A DNA stretch of 7,232 bases from Calditrichaceae bacterium. Its GTDB lineage: Bacteria > Calditrichota > Calditrichia > Calditrichales > Calditrichaceae. Below the pieces are notes generated by a model. That model saw nothing but the letters and a program-made list of their open reading frames with translations, did no database searches and was not told where the DNA came from. Each line of letters starts with the position of its first letter. Positions within the stretch are counted from its first letter, which is position 1. This document shows positions 1 through 7,101 of this stretch, one piece after another. Where the stretch lies: NCBI GenBank assembly GCA_024763405.1, contig JANTFQ010000117.1, positions 1 through 7,232 of the forward strand. The letters run 5' to 3'. The translations under genes were made by a program, and so were the position numbers.

Positions 1-660
1 ACCGATTGCGCCGTTGAAGCCGGTAAGATTTTGGGTGTGGAGCAGATGCTCTCCGGCACTATCGGCCGTCTGGGAAAACTGTATACGATTGATATTATTT
101 TAATCGACGTCTCCACTTCGCAAATTATTAAATCCTTAACCCGGGATTACAAGGGGGAAGTGGAAGGTCTGGTTGGTTTAATGAAATCCCTGGCCGACGA
201 ACTGGCCGGCGTGGCTCCAGCCGAAACAAAACCGGTGGCAGAAAAGAAAATCGTTAAAAAATACACCCTGGCGCTTAATTCCAGCCCCTCCGGTGCTCAG
301 GTTTTTATCAATAATAAAAAAGCCGGCGTAACGCCTTATTCCATTAAAGTAAATGAAAATATGAAATTGGATATTCAGGTTAAAAAAACCAATTATCAGG
401 CTTTTCAAAAATCCCTGCTCGTGAAAAAAGACGAAAAGATCGATATTAAACTAACCTACAGCGAAGCCTATCAAAAATATCTCGCCGCACAGCAGCAGAA
501 AAAAAGCAAACCCGCAGTGAAATCCGGCGGGGAAAGTTCCTCCGGTTTATGGTGGTGGATTGGCGGTGGTGTGGCGGTTGCCGCAACGGTGGCTTATTTT
601 TTAATCCCGGATAATGCATCGGCGTCAAATACGTTTCCCGAACCGCCTGCACGGCCCTAA
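1..660 (+). CDS. PEGA-domain envelope protein with CsgG-like N-terminal part and C-terminal TM segment (5' truncated)
   Basis: The reading frame is open from base 1 to the TAA at 658-660, so the true start lies upstream; 219 codons are visible. The first ~70 codons (TDCAVEAGKILGVEQML, then SGTIGRLGKLYTIDIILIDV) resemble the CsgG/FlgO-like lipoprotein fold often found in FCB envelope proteins. Codons ~88-147 form a PEGA domain, with SSPSGAQVFINNKKAG followed by TPYSIKV; PEGA domains are small beta modules, usually extracytoplasmic. A Lys/Gln-rich linker follows, then a hydrophobic segment at codons ~182-203 (GLWWWIGGGVAVAATVAYFL) and a short tail ending FPEPPARP. I infer an envelope-anchored protein of unknown function, perhaps binding or sensing surface components. 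It lies 43 bases upstream of the large secreted LRR protein, so the two may be co-transcribed. The PEGA call is firm; the CsgG-like call is moderate. Confidence 0.85.
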   Translation, partial: TDCAVEAGKILGVEQMLSGTIGRLGKLYTIDIILIDVSTSQIIKSLTRDYKGEVEGLVGLMKSLADELAGVAPAETKPVAEKKIVKKYTLALNSSPSGAQVFINNKKAGVTPYSIKVNENMKLDIQVKKTNYQAFQKSLLVKKDEKIDIKLTYSEAYQKYLAAQQQKKSKPAVKSGGESSSGLWWWIGGGVAVAATVAYFLIPDNASASNTFPEPPARP

Positions 661-688
661 AATGGTATCTTTGAACATGGATGATTTC

Positions 689-693
689 AGGAG
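689..693 (+). promoter_or_regulatory. Ribosome binding site of the LRR protein gene
   Basis: AGGAG lies 10 bases upstream of the ATG at 704. It supports that start over the in-frame ATGs at 614, 662 and 677. The protein begun at 704 opens directly with a textbook signal peptide, whereas the longer forms would bury it behind a charged extension. Confidence 0.65.
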
Positions 694-703
694 CATAAAA
701 CAA

Positions 704-3700
704 ATGAAAAACATAAAAAAAACAGTTTTTATCGTATTCTTCAGCATTATAAGTTTTACGGCGGGTTATGCCCAGGTGCCTGCGGCAGATTCCCTCGCAC
801 TGGTAAAACTGTACGATTCCACGGGCGGCGATTCCTGGTCAAATAATACTAACTGGAAAACTTCGTCAAATGTAGGTGACTGGCTCGGGGTTACCGTTCG
901 AAATGGACGTGTGACACAGCTTGATTTACATTATAATAATCTTACCGGAACCCTTCCTTCCCAACTTGGTGACCTGACTGCTCTCGAGCGGCTTGAACTG
1001 GTCAACAATCATCTTAGTGGAAGTATCCCGGCTTCCGTTGGTAATCTTGTTAATCTCTATTATTTAAGTATGGGATGGAATGATTTCCCCGAAACTTCTT
1101 TCCCCGCGGAAATGGGCAATTTGACGAATTTGGAATATTTATATCTGCCAGCAGACAATTTAACCGCCTTCCCTCCTTTTATCTTTAATTTATCATCACT
1201 CAAATCGCTGGCTTTAGGATATAATCAAATCCCACTCATTCCGACAAACATAGAAAACTTAACGAACCTGGAAACACTGGATATGGCGTCCAACCAGTTA
1301 GGCGGAAAGGTTCCTTCTCAGCTCGGTGTTCTTTCGAACCTCACCTACCTTAATTTAGGTGGAAACGGATTTAGTGTTATTCCAGCTACTATAACGGACT
1401 TGACGGGATTGCAGTCCCTGCTTATGTGGGGAAACAGTCTTGATGAAGCCGATGTAACGAATATCGGGAATCTGGTAAATTTAACGATGCTGCAAATAAA
1501 TAATAATTTGTTTACAATAATCCCCAGTGAAATCGCAGCACTTCCATCTTTGAAAACACTGCATATATCCAGCAATCAAATTTCCGATAGCGGGCTGGGA
1601 AGTCTTTCAGGGATGACAAATTTGGAGACGCTGGGATTGAACGGTAACGCGCTCACCGAATTTCCCGCAGCGGTCCTGGGAATGCCAAAAATGGGGTATC
1701 TGGATCTATCGTACAATCAGATCGATGGCCCTATTCCTTCCGCGATAACGTCTTTATCCAGCTTATATTTTCTTTATCTGAATAATAATCATTTTTCCGG
1801 CGATGTGCCTGCGGCTCTTGCTGATTTACCCGATTTAGTACGGCTTGATGTGAGCCAAAATGAATTGGTAGAGCTACCCTCTTTTCATGTTGCAAACGGT
1901 TTTCAAACCCTTAAAATTGATAATAACTATTTTACTTTTGAGGATATTGAGCCGAATCTTGTCTTTGATAATTCCGTTTTTACCTATGCACCGCAAAAAG
2001 AAGTGGGCAGCGGAATGGATACCGTTTTAACGTTAGGTTCTTCCATTACACTCAATGTCCCGGTTGGCGGCAGCCATAATCAGTATCAATGGTATCATAA
2101 TGATCTGTTATTTCCAAATGCCACCGGCAGCTCTCTTGAGGTGCATCTGAATGGCCCCGTTGATTTTGGCAGTTATAAATTAAAAATTACAAATACCGAA
2201 GCACAGGAATTAGAATTATGGAGCAAACCGTTTAATCTGGAACAGGATAATTTACTGGAACAGGATTCTCTGGCCCTCGTGGCAATGTTCAATGCGCTTG
2301 ACGGGCCCAATTGGTCTAATCATAACGGCTGGTTAATGGGCCCGCTATCAACCTGGTATGGCCTTGTAATTATGGATGATCGTGTAACTCAGCTATTATT
2401 AGACAATAACAATCTGCGTGGAGAACTTCCTTCGGAAATCGGCAATCTGACCGCATTAAACTATCTGAAACTGGATAATAATACCATAAGCGGTGCGGTG
2501 CCACAGGAAATAGTAAATATGTCGGCATTGACCGATCTGCACCTTCAATATAATGATATCGATTATATCCCCGATCTGCATGGACTAAATAACCTGCTTT
2601 CTCTAATGGTTGAGGGGAATCATCTGATTTTCGATAATTTAAAGCCCAATATCGGTGTCGCCTCTGTTAACTTCTCTTATGCCCCGCAGGATAGTCTGGA
2701 TATCGGGGATGAACGGGTGTATCGTTTGGGTAATAAAATTTTTCTAAAATCCCCGACGCCGAATCCGGATAATAAATATTTCTGGTTTAAAAATGGGAAG
2801 TCTGTGGGCGGAAACCAAAATCCGCTTGAAATCTTTTCGATAGAATACAGTGACGCCGGATTGTATACCTGTACGGTAACAAATTCGTTTTTGCCCGACC
2901 TTTCGCTTCATCTAAGGCCGGTCAATGTACGTGTTGTGAGTGAACCGGTTGTTTACTACCAGACAGATGTACCAACCGCTCCCAAAACCGCGCAGATTAA
3001 TTTCCAGGTGAATCCGGGTGGATTGCCGACCTCTGTTGAGATTCAATATGGAAAAACAAGCGCCTACGGCCAGGTAAGGCCCTATAATCAGGGAGCGCTG
3101 CAGGGAATCCAGTTTATTGATTTAAGTATGCTTATTCCGGGGTTGGAACCCAATACGTCTTATCAATATAAAATTGTGGCCCAAAATGATTCCGGAACCG
3201 TTTTTAGGGACGGTCTGTCCTTTAGAACCAAATCCTATCCGGCATCTTATTCGGTGAATGAGCATTTCGACCTGCCCGCACGCAGTAAGAAATCGGATTA
3301 TAATGCTACGGATTACCGTTTGTTCGGCTTGCCTGGTACAAGTGATATGCCGGTAGAAAATATATTTTCCGGAACTGCCGGAGAGGACTGGATTGCCTAT
3401 CTCGATAATGGGAACAGCAGCAATTACTACCAGAAATTCGGTTCCATTGATGATTTCTATTTTAATCAGGGAAGAGCCTTTTGGGTATTGAGTCTGCACG
3501 GTGCGGATATCGATCAGTCAATAAATACCGTACAGCTAAACGATTTTTCAGAAGCGGAAATCGGGCTACATGAGGGTTGGAACTTAATTACAAATCCTTT
3601 CGATCAATCCGTTTCATGGTCAGCCATCGCCGATGTAAATAATCTTTCTAATTACGAGCTTTTTGGTTTTGATGGTTCGTTTACCAGTCCGCAGAATCTA

Positions 3701-4540
3701 AATCCATTTGAAGGTTATTTGTTTCGCCCTCCCAGCGGAATGACAACTTTATTTATCCCCATTCCAGGTGGATTTACGGCAAAATCATTTGGGAAACAGG
3801 GCATAACAAAGAACGATAGAACCGACTGGGAACTGAATCTTGTACTGGAATCAGACGGGTTTAGAGATGCCACTACCCATTTGGGCGTGCGCAGTGATGT
3901 CTCTGAGGAGCAGATTCAGAATTACAAAAAACCGCGGGCGATGGGAAATATTTTAAATATCTGGTTTGAGCATCCTGAATGGGATGAAAACGAACCGGCT
4001 TATGTAACCGATTTTCGTTCGATAGATTCTGAAAATCATACCTGGGAAATTAATACCAATCTTTTTCCGGGTAAGAAAGCCAGCCTTTCGGTGTTGAATC
4101 TGGAACAGCTTCCGCAGGATCAGCAGGTGTACCTGTTTCATAAAAAGGAAGGGCGATATTGGAATCTGCGTGAGGCAAATACCGTTTCCTTTGTGCCGCA
4201 AACACAGCTGAATACCTTCGAAATTGTCGTCGGTGAGAGCGATTTGGTAAAGAACATTCTGGAAAAAATAGCGCCAACCGAATTTGTACTGGAACAGAAT
4301 TATCCCAATCCGTTTAATCCTGCAACCGTTATCAGTTATCAGCTTCCGGCAGCCAACTTTGTAAAACTTACGGTTTATAACGCTTTGGGGCAGAAAGTGC
4401 AAACCCTGGCAGAAGGAATGCAGGATGCCGGAAGGCATACGGTTACGTTTAACAGTAACGGATTATCCAGCGGAATTTACTACTACCGCATCACAACCGC
4501 TACTTTTACGAAGACCCGAAAAATGATTTTAATGCGCTGA
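704..4540 (+). CDS. Secreted tandem LRR/Ig-like protein with type IX-style C-terminal sorting domain
   Basis: This is a 1278-residue exported protein. The start at 704 is chosen for its AGGAG site and because it opens with a signal peptide (MKNIKK, a hydrophobic core, likely cleavage after GYA at ~24). Residues 29-69 form an LRR N-cap (DSLALVKLYDSTGGDSW). About 14-15 LRRs of 22-25 residues follow at ~70-425, mixing plant-like GxIP and shorter types. An Ig-like domain spans ~427-516. A second cap starts at ~521 (DSLALVAMFNALDG), with ~4 LRRs at ~561-655 and a second Ig-like domain at ~657-743. Then come an FN3-like domain (~745-846) and a beta-rich region of unknown fold (~847-1190) containing GRAFWV and GWNLITNPF. 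The last ~85 residues, from 1194 (FVLEQNYPNPFNP), match the sorting domain of FCB secreted proteins. I infer surface display or release through a type IX-like pathway, with the LRRs binding protein or glycan ligands. The ligand is unknown and no catalytic motif was recognised. Confidence 0.92.
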   Translation: MKNIKKTVFIVFFSIISFTAGYAQVPAADSLALVKLYDSTGGDSWSNNTNWKTSSNVGDWLGVTVRNGRVTQLDLHYNNLTGTLPSQLGDLTALERLELVNNHLSGSIPASVGNLVNLYYLSMGWNDFPETSFPAEMGNLTNLEYLYLPADNLTAFPPFIFNLSSLKSLALGYNQIPLIPTNIENLTNLETLDMASNQLGGKVPSQLGVLSNLTYLNLGGNGFSVIPATITDLTGLQSLLMWGNSLDEADVTNIGNLVNLTMLQINNNLFTIIPSEIAALPSLKTLHISSNQISDSGLGSLSGMTNLETLGLNGNALTEFPAAVLGMPKMGYLDLSYNQIDGPIPSAITSLSSLYFLYLNNNHFSGDVPAALADLPDLVRLDVSQNELVELPSFHVANGFQTLKIDNNYFTFEDIEPNLVFDNSVFTYAPQKEVGSGMDTVLTLGSSITLNVPVGGSHNQYQWYHNDLLFPNATGSSLEVHLNGPVDFGSYKLKITNTEAQELELWSKPFNLEQDNLLEQDSLALVAMFNALDGPNWSNHNGWLMGPLSTWYGLVIMDDRVTQLLLDNNNLRGELPSEIGNLTALNYLKLDNNTISGAVPQEIVNMSALTDLHLQYNDIDYIPDLHGLNNLLSLMVEGNHLIFDNLKPNIGVASVNFSYAPQDSLDIGDERVYRLGNKIFLKSPTPNPDNKYFWFKNGKSVGGNQNPLEIFSIEYSDAGLYTCTVTNSFLPDLSLHLRPVNVRVVSEPVVYYQTDVPTAPKTAQINFQVNPGGLPTSVEIQYGKTSAYGQVRPYNQGALQGIQFIDLSMLIPGLEPNTSYQYKIVAQNDSGTVFRDGLSFRTKSYPASYSVNEHFDLPARSKKSDYNATDYRLFGLPGTSDMPVENIFSGTAGEDWIAYLDNGNSSNYYQKFGSIDDFYFNQGRAFWVLSLHGADIDQSINTVQLNDFSEAEIGLHEGWNLITNPFDQSVSWSAIADVNNLSNYELFGFDGSFTSPQNLNPFEGYLFRPPSGMTTLFIPIPGGFTAKSFGKQGITKNDRTDWELNLVLESDGFRDATTHLGVRSDVSEEQIQNYKKPRAMGNILNIWFEHPEWDENEPAYVTDFRSIDSENHTWEINTNLFPGKKASLSVLNLEQLPQDQQVYLFHKKEGRYWNLREANTVSFVPQTQLNTFEIVVGESDLVKNILEKIAPTEFVLEQNYPNPFNPATVISYQLPAANFVKLTVYNALGQKVQTLAEGMQDAGRHTVTFNSNGLSSGIYYYRITTATFTKTRKMILMR
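4281..4537 (+). other. C-terminal secretion/sorting domain (type A, type IX-like) within the LRR protein
   Basis: The end of the LRR protein reads FVLEQNYPNPFNP, then ATVISYQLP, LTVYNALGQKV, GRHTVTFNSNGLSSGIYYYR and a final KTRKMILMR. This is the standard pattern of type A sorting domains, an Ig-like fold with the consensus QNYPNPFNP..I.Y.L and a closing SGxYxYR..........KKMxLxK. In Bacteroidota this region directs crossing of the outer membrane by the type IX machinery and is then removed. Whether this organism has a canonical type IX apparatus cannot be seen here. Confidence 0.88.
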
Positions 4541-4545
4541 ATAAA

Positions 4546-4562
4546 TAATTCAATTTGAATTA
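4546..4562. repeat. 17-base perfect palindrome between the LRR gene stop and the terminator
   Basis: TAATTCAATTTGAATTA has 8-base arms around a single central T. It begins 5 bases after the stop codon and shares its last base with the terminator stem. It could be an operator-like site, an upstream accessory stem, or chance in an AT-rich spacer. A related TTGAA/TTCAA palindrome lies about 100 bases downstream. Confidence 0.4.
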
Positions 4563-4600
4563 AAGCCGTTTTGTTTTCTGTCAAAGCGGCTTTTTTATTT
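4562..4600 (+). terminator. Intrinsic terminator of the LRR protein gene
   Basis: The arms 4562-4573 (AAAGCCGTTTTG) and 4582-4593 (CAAAGCGGCTTT) pair over 12 bases with one G-U wobble (4569/4586) around an 8-base loop. A T-rich tract starting within the right arm (4591-4596, then ATTT) follows. It lies 21 bases after the stop codon and separates the envelope unit from the gcv unit. Confidence 0.88.
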
Positions 4601-4620
4601 ATTCTGCGAAAGAAAAACCT

Positions 4621-4648
4621 TTGTTAATTTATTCAGTATATATTAAAT
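4621..4648 (+). promoter_or_regulatory. Weak candidate promoter for the gcvPA unit
   Basis: TTGTTA (4621-4626) and TTAAAT (4643-4648), 16 bases apart, each match 4 of 6 positions of the sigma-70 consensus. The site lies after the terminator and about 65 bases before gcvPA, so a promoter is expected somewhere in this stretch. The region is so AT-rich that other placements, such as the TATATATTA run at 4637-4645, are equally possible, and promoter consensus in FCB bacteria can differ. Confidence 0.22.
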
Positions 4649-4660
4649 TGAAAATTCAAT
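4647..4660. repeat. Short palindrome upstream of gcvPA (possible operator)
   Basis: ATTGAAAATTCAAT has 6-base arms (ATTGAA/TTCAAT) around a central AA. It overlaps or directly follows the candidate -10 region of the gcvPA promoter, where a repressor site would be expected. No known regulator consensus was recognised, and chance is a real possibility in AT-rich DNA. Confidence 0.25.
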
Positions 4661-4713
4661 GAAAATCAGAAGCAGAACATTAAATGCAAAAAAATGATAT
4701 AAGGTAGACATAT

Positions 4714-6042
4714 ATGGCGTATCTGACTAATTCCGAACAGGACCTAAAAGAGATGCTCGAGGTAATCGGCATCGAGGATTTTGAAGATCTGATTAAAAAC
4801 ATTCCGGAAGCGCTGCGTTTTAAGGGCGATTTTAATTTGCCTGCGGCAGAATCCGAGTTTGGCGTTCAACAGGCTGCGGCTTCTCTTGCCGCCAAAAACG
4901 AGGTTTTTACCTCTTTCCTCGGCGGAGGCGCCTACGATCATTATATCCCGGCAGTGGTTGGTGATATTGCTTCCCGTTCCGAATTTTATACTTCCTATAC
5001 ACCGTACCAGCCCGAAGTAAGCCAGGGTACCTTGCAGGCGATGTACGAGTTCCAGTCTCAGATTTCTGCCTTAACCGGAATGGACGTTACCAATGCTTCG
5101 ATGTACGAAGCCGGGTCGGCTCTGGCCGAGGCGGTTCTGCTGGCGGTTGCACATACCCGTCTGAAGAAAGTACTGCTGCCGGAAACGCTCAATTTCCGCT
5201 ACAAACAGATTATTAAAACCTATTCGGCAAATCAGGATATCGAATTAGTTGAAATTCCCGCAGATAATTTTGTAATTGATGCCAAGGTACTGCAGGAACA
5301 ATTTACGGATGACACCGCGGCCGTAATTGTTCAGCATCCCAATTATTACGGATTCCTCGAAGATATGGAAAGCGCCGCTGAACTCTGTGCAAATAAAAAA
5401 GCCCTTCTCATTCATGTTTATGATCCCATTTCCCTCGGTCTGTTAAAAACACCGGCTGCTTTTGGCGCAGACATCGCCGTTGCCGAAGGACAAGCCCTGG
5501 GCAATGCTCAAAACTTTGGCGGCCCCTATGCCGGATTGTTTTCCGTTACGGATAAACTGGTACGTAAAATGCCGGGACGTCTTTCGGGTGTTACCAGAGA
5601 TGTGGACGGGAAGCGTGGGTTTGTGCTCACCCTGCAAACGCGGGAGCAGCATATCCGCAGGGAAAAAGCCACCTCCAATATTTGTACCAATTCGGGATTA
5701 TTAACTCTTACCGCCGCTGTTTACCTCGCTTCTCTCGGGAAAAAGGGAATTCAGGATGTGGCGCAGCTTTGTGTACAAAAGGCGCACTATCTTGCGGACA
5801 AATTATATCAGATTGACGGGATTGAAGCAGTCTCCGATGCCCCGTTCTTTAAAGAGTTTACTATTGCGCTTCCTGTGCCTGCGGACCAGGTAATTGCAAA
5901 AGCGTTACAGCATCATATTTTTGCGGGAATCTCACTGAAAAAAGCCGGGTATCCCAATCATCTGCTTGTGGCTGTAACGGAGAAGCGTACGATTAAAGAA
6001 ATGGATGCCTATGTATCCATGATGAAGGAAATAATAAAATAA
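4714..6042 (+). CDS. gcvPA: Glycine dehydrogenase (decarboxylating) subunit 1, GcvPA
   Basis: This is the alpha subunit of the two-subunit P-protein of the cytoplasmic glycine cleavage system. With GcvPB it decarboxylates glycine and passes the aminomethyl group to the lipoyl arm of the H-protein. The 442-residue length is normal for the family. Hallmarks include FLGGGAYDHYIPAVV (68-82), YTPYQPEVSQGTLQAMYEFQ soon after, an EGQALGN / FGGPYAG segment, GRLSGVTRDVDGKRGF, and REQHIRREKATSNICTN (310-326). The PLP-binding lysine resides on GcvPB, as is known for split P-proteins, so its absence here is expected. The start ATG 4714 gives MAYLTNSEQDLKEML, a usual family N-terminus; only a weak AAGG (4701-4704) precedes it. 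The gene follows a terminator and is probably first in its transcript. It is separated from gcvPB by a response regulator gene, which is unusual. gcvT and gcvH are not in the window. Confidence 0.97.
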   Translation: MAYLTNSEQDLKEMLEVIGIEDFEDLIKNIPEALRFKGDFNLPAAESEFGVQQAAASLAAKNEVFTSFLGGGAYDHYIPAVVGDIASRSEFYTSYTPYQPEVSQGTLQAMYEFQSQISALTGMDVTNASMYEAGSALAEAVLLAVAHTRLKKVLLPETLNFRYKQIIKTYSANQDIELVEIPADNFVIDAKVLQEQFTDDTAAVIVQHPNYYGFLEDMESAAELCANKKALLIHVYDPISLGLLKTPAAFGADIAVAEGQALGNAQNFGGPYAGLFSVTDKLVRKMPGRLSGVTRDVDGKRGFVLTLQTREQHIRREKATSNICTNSGLLTLTAAVYLASLGKKGIQDVAQLCVQKAHYLADKLYQIDGIEAVSDAPFFKEFTIALPVPADQVIAKALQHHIFAGISLKKAGYPNHLLVAVTEKRTIKEMDAYVSMMKEIIK

Positions 6043-6048
6043 AGAGGA
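6043..6048 (+). promoter_or_regulatory. Ribosome binding site of the response regulator gene
   Basis: AGAGGA directly follows the gcvPA stop codon and sits just 3-4 bases before ATG 6052, closer than usual. The start is still secure, because MPKVLVADDN is the normal beginning of a REC domain. The 9-base gap and the site right after the stop suggest translational coupling to gcvPA. Confidence 0.6.
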
Positions 6049-6051
6049 TTC

Positions 6052-7074
6052 ATGCCAAAAGTTCTGGTTGCCGACGATAACACCGAAATGCGCGAAACCC
6101 TGGAGCGGATTTTTTTGTTCTACGGGTTCGAGGTATTAAGCGCAGTAAATGGGCAGGAAGCCGTTGATATGGCCAGGGAAGGCAATCCGGATTTAATTAT
6201 CTTAGATGGAATGATGCCGGTGATGGATGGGTTCGAAGCCTGCCGTGTTTTGAAATCCGCGAGTCACACAGCAGATATTCCCATTGTATTTTTAACTGCT
6301 AATTACACCGATCCTGAACAACGGGTGATTGGTTTGGAATTAGGCGCGGATGATTATATGCTGAAACCGTTCAATTCCAAGGAGTTGGTGGCAAGGAGTA
6401 AGGCGGTAATTAAACGGGCTGAAATAATTAAATTATTGCAGACCGACAACGACAGATTAAATACCAAGAACAGTCAGATTCAAAATGAATTTAAAACACT
6501 GCTTGACCAGTCGCAGTCAATGCAAAAAGAATCGTTAATCGAACCTTTAACGGGTTTGTACAGCCTTGCTTTTTTTGACCGCCGTTTAAAGGAAGAATTC
6601 CGTCGGGCCCGACGCTATAAAAAGGATCTGTCGGTCGTGGTCGTGCAAATCAATAATCTGGTTCAAATCGAAGAGACCTTTGGACAAAATCTAAGTAATT
6701 ACATTGTGATGAAAATGGCGAACGGGCTGCTCAATAAAACCCGATCGGAAGATATCATCGCTTTTTCTACCGAAGGTCGTTTCTATATTATTTTACCGGA
6801 AACAGGACAGCAGGGCGCGTTTTTAGAAGCCGAGCGCATCCGGCTTACGCTCTCGGCGGTTGATTTTGTAGATGATGATATGCTGGAGGCCATGATTGTC
6901 CCGAAACGCAAAATGAATGAACTGCGTCAGCTTAGCTTTAATTTGGGAACCGCCGCCATGCCGGAAGAAATGGATGATAATTACACTCAGAATGATTTAC
7001 TAAACGAAGCCAAGGACGCGCTTAAAAAAGCGGCCCGGGCCGGAAAAGATAAAACCGCTGCTGCCGAACGCTAG
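6052..7074 (+). CDS. Response regulator with REC receiver and degenerate GGDEF-like domain
   Basis: This 340-residue cytoplasmic signalling protein has an N-terminal REC domain (~2-120) with all key residues: acidic pair D8/D9, phosphoacceptor D52 (LILDGMMPVMDG-type context), T82 and K105 (KPF). A charged helical stretch (~121-162) is probably a coiled coil. From EPLTGLY (164-170) it follows the GGDEF fold, as in PleD/WspR-type cyclases. Catalysis looks lost: the signature aligns to TEGRF (240-244), the metal-binding Asp is Q199, and the usual FKxxND guanine-site segment reads LVQIEE (203-208). The inhibitory-site RxxD is kept as RSED (231-234), exactly five residues before the signature position. 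I infer a phosphorylation-controlled adaptor or c-di-GMP receptor rather than a cyclase. No partner kinase is visible. It lies between gcvPA and gcvPB with gaps of 9 and 27 bases, presumably in one operon. Confidence 0.93.
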   Translation: MPKVLVADDNTEMRETLERIFLFYGFEVLSAVNGQEAVDMAREGNPDLIILDGMMPVMDGFEACRVLKSASHTADIPIVFLTANYTDPEQRVIGLELGADDYMLKPFNSKELVARSKAVIKRAEIIKLLQTDNDRLNTKNSQIQNEFKTLLDQSQSMQKESLIEPLTGLYSLAFFDRRLKEEFRRARRYKKDLSVVVVQINNLVQIEETFGQNLSNYIVMKMANGLLNKTRSEDIIAFSTEGRFYIILPETGQQGAFLEAERIRLTLSAVDFVDDDMLEAMIVPKRKMNELRQLSFNLGTAAMPEEMDDNYTQNDLLNEAKDALKKAARAGKDKTAAAER

Positions 7075-7090
7075 CAGCAGAGCAGATATA

Positions 7091-7094
7091 GGAG
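7091..7094 (+). promoter_or_regulatory. Ribosome binding site deciding the GTG start of gcvPB
   Basis: GGAG lies 7 bases before GTG 7102. No in-frame ATG occurs in the visible part of the gene, and the frame from this GTG matches the known N-terminus of GcvPB, so the non-ATG start is well supported. Confidence 0.75.
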
Positions 7095-7101
7095 CCGAAA
7101 C

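Noticed and set aside
614..703. Longer start for the LRR protein at ATG 614, or at ATG 662 or 677
   Set aside because: These would add up to 30 charged residues before the signal peptide, and the 614 start overlaps the PEGA gene by 47 bases. ATG 704 has AGGAG upstream and opens with the signal peptide.
911..1980. Repeated DNA suggestive of a CRISPR or satellite array
   Set aside because: The periodicity of roughly 66-75 bases is the coding signature of leucine-rich repeats. The DNA copies are diverged and the frame is continuous.
3953..4438. Antisense frame of 161 codons opposite the end of the LRR gene
   Set aside because: It lies wholly opposite a well-supported coding region, and its translation shows no recognisable domain. 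It is a shadow frame, as are the shorter minus-strand frames at 178-408, 446-703, 1345-1575, 3122-3499, 4050-4277, 4744-4941 and 5443-5652.
4601..4713. Glycine riboswitch upstream of gcvPA
   Set aside because: Glycine riboswitches often precede gcv genes, but this short AT-rich leader lacks the conserved GGAGAG-type core and paired aptamer stems.
5462..5704. Alternative plus-strand frame of 80 codons inside gcvPA
   Set aside because: It overlaps conserved GcvPA motifs in another frame and has no domain or ribosome-site support.
6052..7074. Active diguanylate cyclase
   Set aside because: The GGDEF signature and the metal-binding residues are replaced (TEGRF, Q199, E207/E208), so catalytic activity is not expected.
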